Assembly: GCA_913046155.1 (NCBI GenBank)
Contig: CAJWRY010000005.1
Coordinates: forward strand, 1-27,487
Origin: an uncultured Candidatus Nemicrothrix sp.
Lineage (GTDB): Bacteria; Actinomycetota; Acidimicrobiia; Acidimicrobiales; UBA8592
DNA length: 27,487 nucleotides
Reading direction: 5' to 3'
The position numbers and the translations under genes were made by a program. Below, piece by piece: positions 24,418 through 27,487 of this stretch. The notes beneath the pieces are model-generated. The model searched no databases. It had not been told where the DNA came from and saw only the letters and a list, made by a program, of their open reading frames with translations. Position 1 is the first letter of the stretch; each line of letters begins with the position of its first letter.

Positions 24418-24873
24418 GTGCGCGATAAATCCCAACCATGTTCAATTGATTCAACTTTGTCCGTGATCGGGGACAGATGGACTATTCTAATTTTGCGAGA
24501 TCTCTTCCGAGGAGTCCGACGATTTGAGCAGCTTCGACAAGATCTTGGTATCGCAAAGAACATTTTAAGCGACCGATTAACCAAACTTGATGCTGCGGGA
24601 ATTATTATCCAACGTCCCTACCAGCGCAATCCGATACGTAATGACTACTACCTAACTGAAAAAGGGAAGGATCTTTCACCATCACTTATTGCATTAATGC
24701 ATTGGGGAGATAGGTGGTACGCAGACGGTAACCCGCCCACGATTCTCACCCACTCAAAGTGCGGTACGGCGTTAACACAAATAACTTTATGCCCACGTTG
24801 CGATGTTCAGGTAAGTCCAAATGAAATAGCCAGTCGATCTTCAGAAGAATCCATCCTCAAGGCTACTAGATGA
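24418..24873 (+). CDS. HxlR-family transcription regulator with a zinc-ribbon-like tail
   Basis: A 151-residue winged-helix regulator. The HxlR core spans about 8-105: C8 precedes DSTLSVIGDRWTILILRDLF, and the recognition region is RFEQLRQDLGIAKNILSDRL, followed by the wing (RNDYYLTEKGK). A C-terminal extension carries H112, C115, C125 and C128 (SKCG then CPRC), which could bind zinc or sense redox state. The start is GTG and probably leaderless. The stop overlaps fbiC in an ATGA, so the regulator and the F420 enzyme are translationally coupled. Regulation of fbiC or of F420 use is an inference from this arrangement. Confidence 0.88.
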   Translation: MRDKSQPCSIDSTLSVIGDRWTILILRDLFRGVRRFEQLRQDLGIAKNILSDRLTKLDAAGIIIQRPYQRNPIRNDYYLTEKGKDLSPSLIALMHWGDRWYADGNPPTILTHSKCGTALTQITLCPRCDVQVSPNEIASRSSEESILKATR

Positions 24874-27242
24874 ATAGTTTGTCCACTTCCTCACTTGCAA
24901 GCTTAATGACTGAAGCGCAAAACATTCGCGACAGAAATTTTGGATCAAGAGTTACCTACTCTCCAAAAGTTTTTATACCACTCACACACCTCTGTAGGGA
25001 TAAGTGTGGGTACTGCACCTTTGCTCAACCTCCGGCAAGAGTTCAATCGCCCTACCTTTCTCCAGACGAGGTAAAAGAAATTGCTTTTCAGGGTGCATTG
25101 GCTGGCTGCCATGAAGCACTTTTCACTTTGGGAGAGAAACCTGAGTTACGCTACCCTGCCGCTCGTGAATGGCTAGACGAACGTGGATATCAAAGCACAA
25201 TACACTACCTTCACGCAATGGCTCAAGTAGTTCTAGATGAGACAGGTCTTCTGCCACATGCCAATGCTGGGGCGATCTCCAAAGAAGAACTATCAATGCT
25301 TCGGGAGGTATCCCCATCACAAGGCATGATGGTCGAATCACTCAACCCAAATCTTGACTGCCATAGAGGAGCCCCCGATAAAAATCCAACTCGGCGACTT
25401 GAGACACTTAGAGATGCAGGCGATTTGTCCATACCTTTTACAACTGGGTTATTAGTAGGTATCGGCGAATCTAGAGAAGACAGAATTGAGACGATAAAAG
25501 CCATTGCTGATTTACATAATGAGTTCGGCCACATTCAGGAAGTCATTGTTCAGAACTTCCTTCCCAAACCTGGAACGGTGATGCATAAGAAGAAGCCGGC
25601 TCCAGAGAATGAATACCTTGAAACAATCGCTTTAGCTAGGATACTATTACCTAACGATATCCACCTTCAAGCCCCACCTAATTTGTCCGATGACTTCTCC
25701 ATTCTCCTCAAAGCAGGTATTGATGACTGGGGTGGTGTGTCACCTGTAACTGCAGATTTTGTCAACCCCGAAAGACCGTGGCCATCACTAGAACGTTTGA
25801 AATCTATTTCTGAAGATAACGGTTACTTTCTTGCCCCTAGATTGACCGTATACCCCGAATTCATTCGAGAATCTGAAAAGTGGATTGATAAGAGATTGCA
25901 TTTTCCTGTTATGGATCGTTCTGATAGTGAACTCCTCGGAAGAGATGATCCTGGTTCAATATTTCCGGAGAAAATAGAATTCGTTAGAAACGTGAATGAT
26001 GGTGCTGAGGTAGCCCAAGTTGGAGAGGATTCAACGCAGTGGTACTCTGGTTCTTCAACGTCTCCAGCTAACCTTCTGCTCAATAAACCCAAAACTTCCA
26101 AAGAGATCAGCGAAATCCTCAACGAAGTTTCCTCAGGCCGAGATCTTTCAGAAAAGCAGATAGTGAAGTTATTCAGCGCTAGGGGTGGAGAAGTACACGA
26201 AATTGTAAGTTATGCTGACTCTCTACGAGAAATTGTTAACGGAAATGCAGTCACTTTTGTATCAAATTGCAACATAAACTACACAAACGTTTGTACTTTC
26301 AAGTGCAAATTTTGTGGTTTCTCGAAAGGTCCGCTTTCTCTAAATTTAAGAGGCAAACCATATTTACATTCGTTAGAAGAGGTCATAACTCGGGCTGCTG
26401 AAGCTCACGCAAATGGAGCTACTGAAGTCTGCTTACAAGGTGGAATTCACCCCGATTTTGATGGCGATTATTACATTGACATGTGCCAAGCGATTCATGA
26501 TGAACTCCCTGATTTACATATTCATGGTTTCACGGCGCTAGAGGTTACGGAGGGCGCTAAACGTTTAGGTGAAGATTTAAGCAGTTACTTGAAGAGAGCA
26601 TACGATGCCGGACTTCGGTCACTACCTGGAACTGCAGCTGAAATCCTAGATGATGAAATCCGGAGTGTATTGTGCCCAGACAAAATCTCAACTGAAGAAT
26701 GGCTGGAAGCTCACAGAACCGCCCACAATATCGGTTTACGATCAAATGTTACAATGATGTTTGGCAGTATTGAGGAGCCGACTCACTGGGCACGTCACTT
26801 TATCCGAACAAGAGAGCTTCAGCGGGACACTGGAGGTTTCACTGAATTCGTAGGCCTACCCTTTGTTCACATGGCTTCACCAATTTACCTCCGTAAAGGA
26901 GCCCGTCGCGGACCAACTTTCCGTGAAAATCTTCTTGTGCATGCTGTCGCAAGGATTGTTTACCATGGCTATATCGACAACATTCAGGCATCATGGGTGA
27001 AGATAGGCTTAGACGGTATGAAGCAGATGCTTCAAGCCGGGGTGAATGATGTTGGTGGAACATTAAATGGAGAGAATATATCGCGCGCTGCTGGAGCAAA
27101 GCATGGACAAATGTTAGGTAGAAGCCAATTTGAAGAGTTATGCTATCCATTAGGTAGAGAACTCGTTCAGCGAACAACTCTCTACAAACCATTTCGTGGG
27201 CAGGATTCACAAAGGAAACATATTCCAGTAGCTGCTGAATGA
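24870..27242 (+). CDS. fbiC: 7,8-didemethyl-8-hydroxy-5-deazariboflavin (FO) synthase, CofG-CofH fusion
   Basis: A 790-residue fusion of two radical-SAM enzymes that together make FO, the chromophore of coenzyme F420, from tyrosine and 5-amino-6-ribitylamino-uracil. The N-terminal half is CofG, with a cluster motif CRDKCGYC (C42, C46, C49). The C-terminal half is CofH, with CTFKCKFC (C475, C479, C482). Other landmarks are HANAGAIS, ESLNPNLDCHRGAPDK and FLPKPGT in CofG, and LQGGIHPDF and LPGTAAEIL in CofH. A linker region of weaker conservation lies at about 360-430. The protein is slightly shorter than mycobacterial FbiC but has every expected block. Confidence 0.97.
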   Translation: MNSLSTSSLASLMTEAQNIRDRNFGSRVTYSPKVFIPLTHLCRDKCGYCTFAQPPARVQSPYLSPDEVKEIAFQGALAGCHEALFTLGEKPELRYPAAREWLDERGYQSTIHYLHAMAQVVLDETGLLPHANAGAISKEELSMLREVSPSQGMMVESLNPNLDCHRGAPDKNPTRRLETLRDAGDLSIPFTTGLLVGIGESREDRIETIKAIADLHNEFGHIQEVIVQNFLPKPGTVMHKKKPAPENEYLETIALARILLPNDIHLQAPPNLSDDFSILLKAGIDDWGGVSPVTADFVNPERPWPSLERLKSISEDNGYFLAPRLTVYPEFIRESEKWIDKRLHFPVMDRSDSELLGRDDPGSIFPEKIEFVRNVNDGAEVAQVGEDSTQWYSGSSTSPANLLLNKPKTSKEISEILNEVSSGRDLSEKQIVKLFSARGGEVHEIVSYADSLREIVNGNAVTFVSNCNINYTNVCTFKCKFCGFSKGPLSLNLRGKPYLHSLEEVITRAAEAHANGATEVCLQGGIHPDFDGDYYIDMCQAIHDELPDLHIHGFTALEVTEGAKRLGEDLSSYLKRAYDAGLRSLPGTAAEILDDEIRSVLCPDKISTEEWLEAHRTAHNIGLRSNVTMMFGSIEEPTHWARHFIRTRELQRDTGGFTEFVGLPFVHMASPIYLRKGARRGPTFRENLLVHAVARIVYHGYIDNIQASWVKIGLDGMKQMLQAGVNDVGGTLNGENISRAAGAKHGQMLGRSQFEELCYPLGRELVQRTTLYKPFRGQDSQRKHIPVAAE

Positions 27243-27261
27243 AGAAAGGTTGGCTTCAAAT

Positions 27262-27282
27262 GAGTTAGCAGAAAGCTAGCTC
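27262..27282. terminator. Possible bidirectional terminator hairpin
   Basis: GAGTTAGC and GCTAGCTC can pair into an 8-bp stem (one G-T wobble) around an AGAAA loop. It sits between the convergent fbiC and the small four-cysteine gene. There is no long T run on either side, so its strength is doubtful. Confidence 0.35.
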
Positions 27283-27449
27283 TAAATTAACTCCGACCTA
27301 GCAAGGCACCACTCTTTGCAATCTTGACCTGGTAATGCGTCGCATTCAAGGCAAGGACCCTCATCCTCTTCAAATAGGTCATCAAGCTGGTCGTTTTGTT
27401 GCTTTAAGGCTCTCGCCTCTTCGTATCTACGGTGTCTTCCCTTTTTCAT
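27282..27449 (-). CDS. Small four-cysteine protein, 55 aa, unknown function
   Basis: A short gene with a strong GGAGG ribosome-binding site 4 bases before ATG 27449 and a TAG at 27284-27282. The N-terminal half is basic, then acidic and probably helical (KKGRHRRYEEARALKQQ, then DQLDDLFEEDEG). The C-terminal half has C33-x-x-C36, C44 and C48 (PCLECDALPG, then CKEWCLA), which could bind one zinc ion. I do not recognise the family. It converges on fbiC and its promoter lies beyond or near the right edge of the window. The ribosome-binding site and clean coding appearance are the evidence that it is real. Confidence 0.65.
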   Translation of the reverse strand: MKKGRHRRYEEARALKQQNDQLDDLFEEDEGPCLECDALPGQDCKEWCLARSELI

Positions 27450-27487
27450 GATTCCTCCACACAGCCAAGTATCTAAGGGGATGATCA

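Noticed and set aside
26839..27210. 123-codon minus-strand open frame opposite fbiC
   Set aside because: It is entirely antisense to the conserved CofH half of fbiC, with no ribosome-binding site or family resemblance.

Overview
This A+T-rich window looks like chromosomal DNA from an actinomycete (Actinomycetota), most plausibly an uncultured Acidimicrobiia-like aquatic lineage. The evidence is a complete Pup-proteasome locus, WYL regulators PafB and PafC, a CofG-CofH fusion (FbiC) for coenzyme F420, DUF4193, the long tandem ThyX-like protein and many GTG or leaderless starts. The lineage is inferred from gene content, not from a marker gene. No rRNA, tRNA, insertion sequence, prophage or CRISPR array was seen, and no gap between genes exceeds 300 bases.

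Layout. Positions 1-130 hold a minus-strand TPP riboswitch with its promoter and the first codons of a thiamine-related gene that runs off the left edge. Positions 171-1280 (+) encode a basic, conserved-looking protein of unknown function. Positions 1282-3886 (-) hold a GNAT acetyltransferase, an acidic DUF4193 zinc-ribbon protein and a two-domain ThyX-like protein. Positions 3943-14851 (-) are one long series of tightly packed genes. In transcription order they are arc/mpa, dop, pup, prcB, prcA, pafA, pafB, pafC, lepB, tatA, tatC and an orphan lipid-kinase C-terminal domain. Many of these genes overlap by 4-20 bases. A ferredoxin (14978-15211, +) diverges from arc.

Positions 15221-20832 (-) form a second compact series: a two-gene ADP-forming acyl-CoA synthetase, a PBP4-like protein that has lost its catalytic motifs, a LON-domain protein, two small membrane-associated proteins and the tRNA m1A58 methyltransferase TrmI. 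Positions 20921-27242 (+) hold a DUF6941-like protein, transketolase, transaldolase, an HxlR regulator with a zinc-ribbon-like tail and fbiC. A 55-residue four-cysteine protein (27282-27449, -) converges on fbiC.

How the genes work together. ARC unfolds pupylated proteins and feeds them to the PrcA/PrcB 20S core. Dop deamidates Pup (which ends in GGQ) and removes it from substrates, PafA ligates it, and PafB/PafC are the linked DNA-damage transcription activators. LepB and TatA/TatC follow as a protein-export block. Transketolase and transaldolase form the non-oxidative pentose-phosphate pair. HxlR is translationally coupled to fbiC.

The observations I rate highest are the PBP4 homologue missing all three active-site motifs, the tandem ThyX whose signature motif is divided between its halves, and a recurring TANNNT-6 nt-start-codon arrangement. 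The last suggests leaderless transcription of at least six genes, including prcB inside the proteasome operon.
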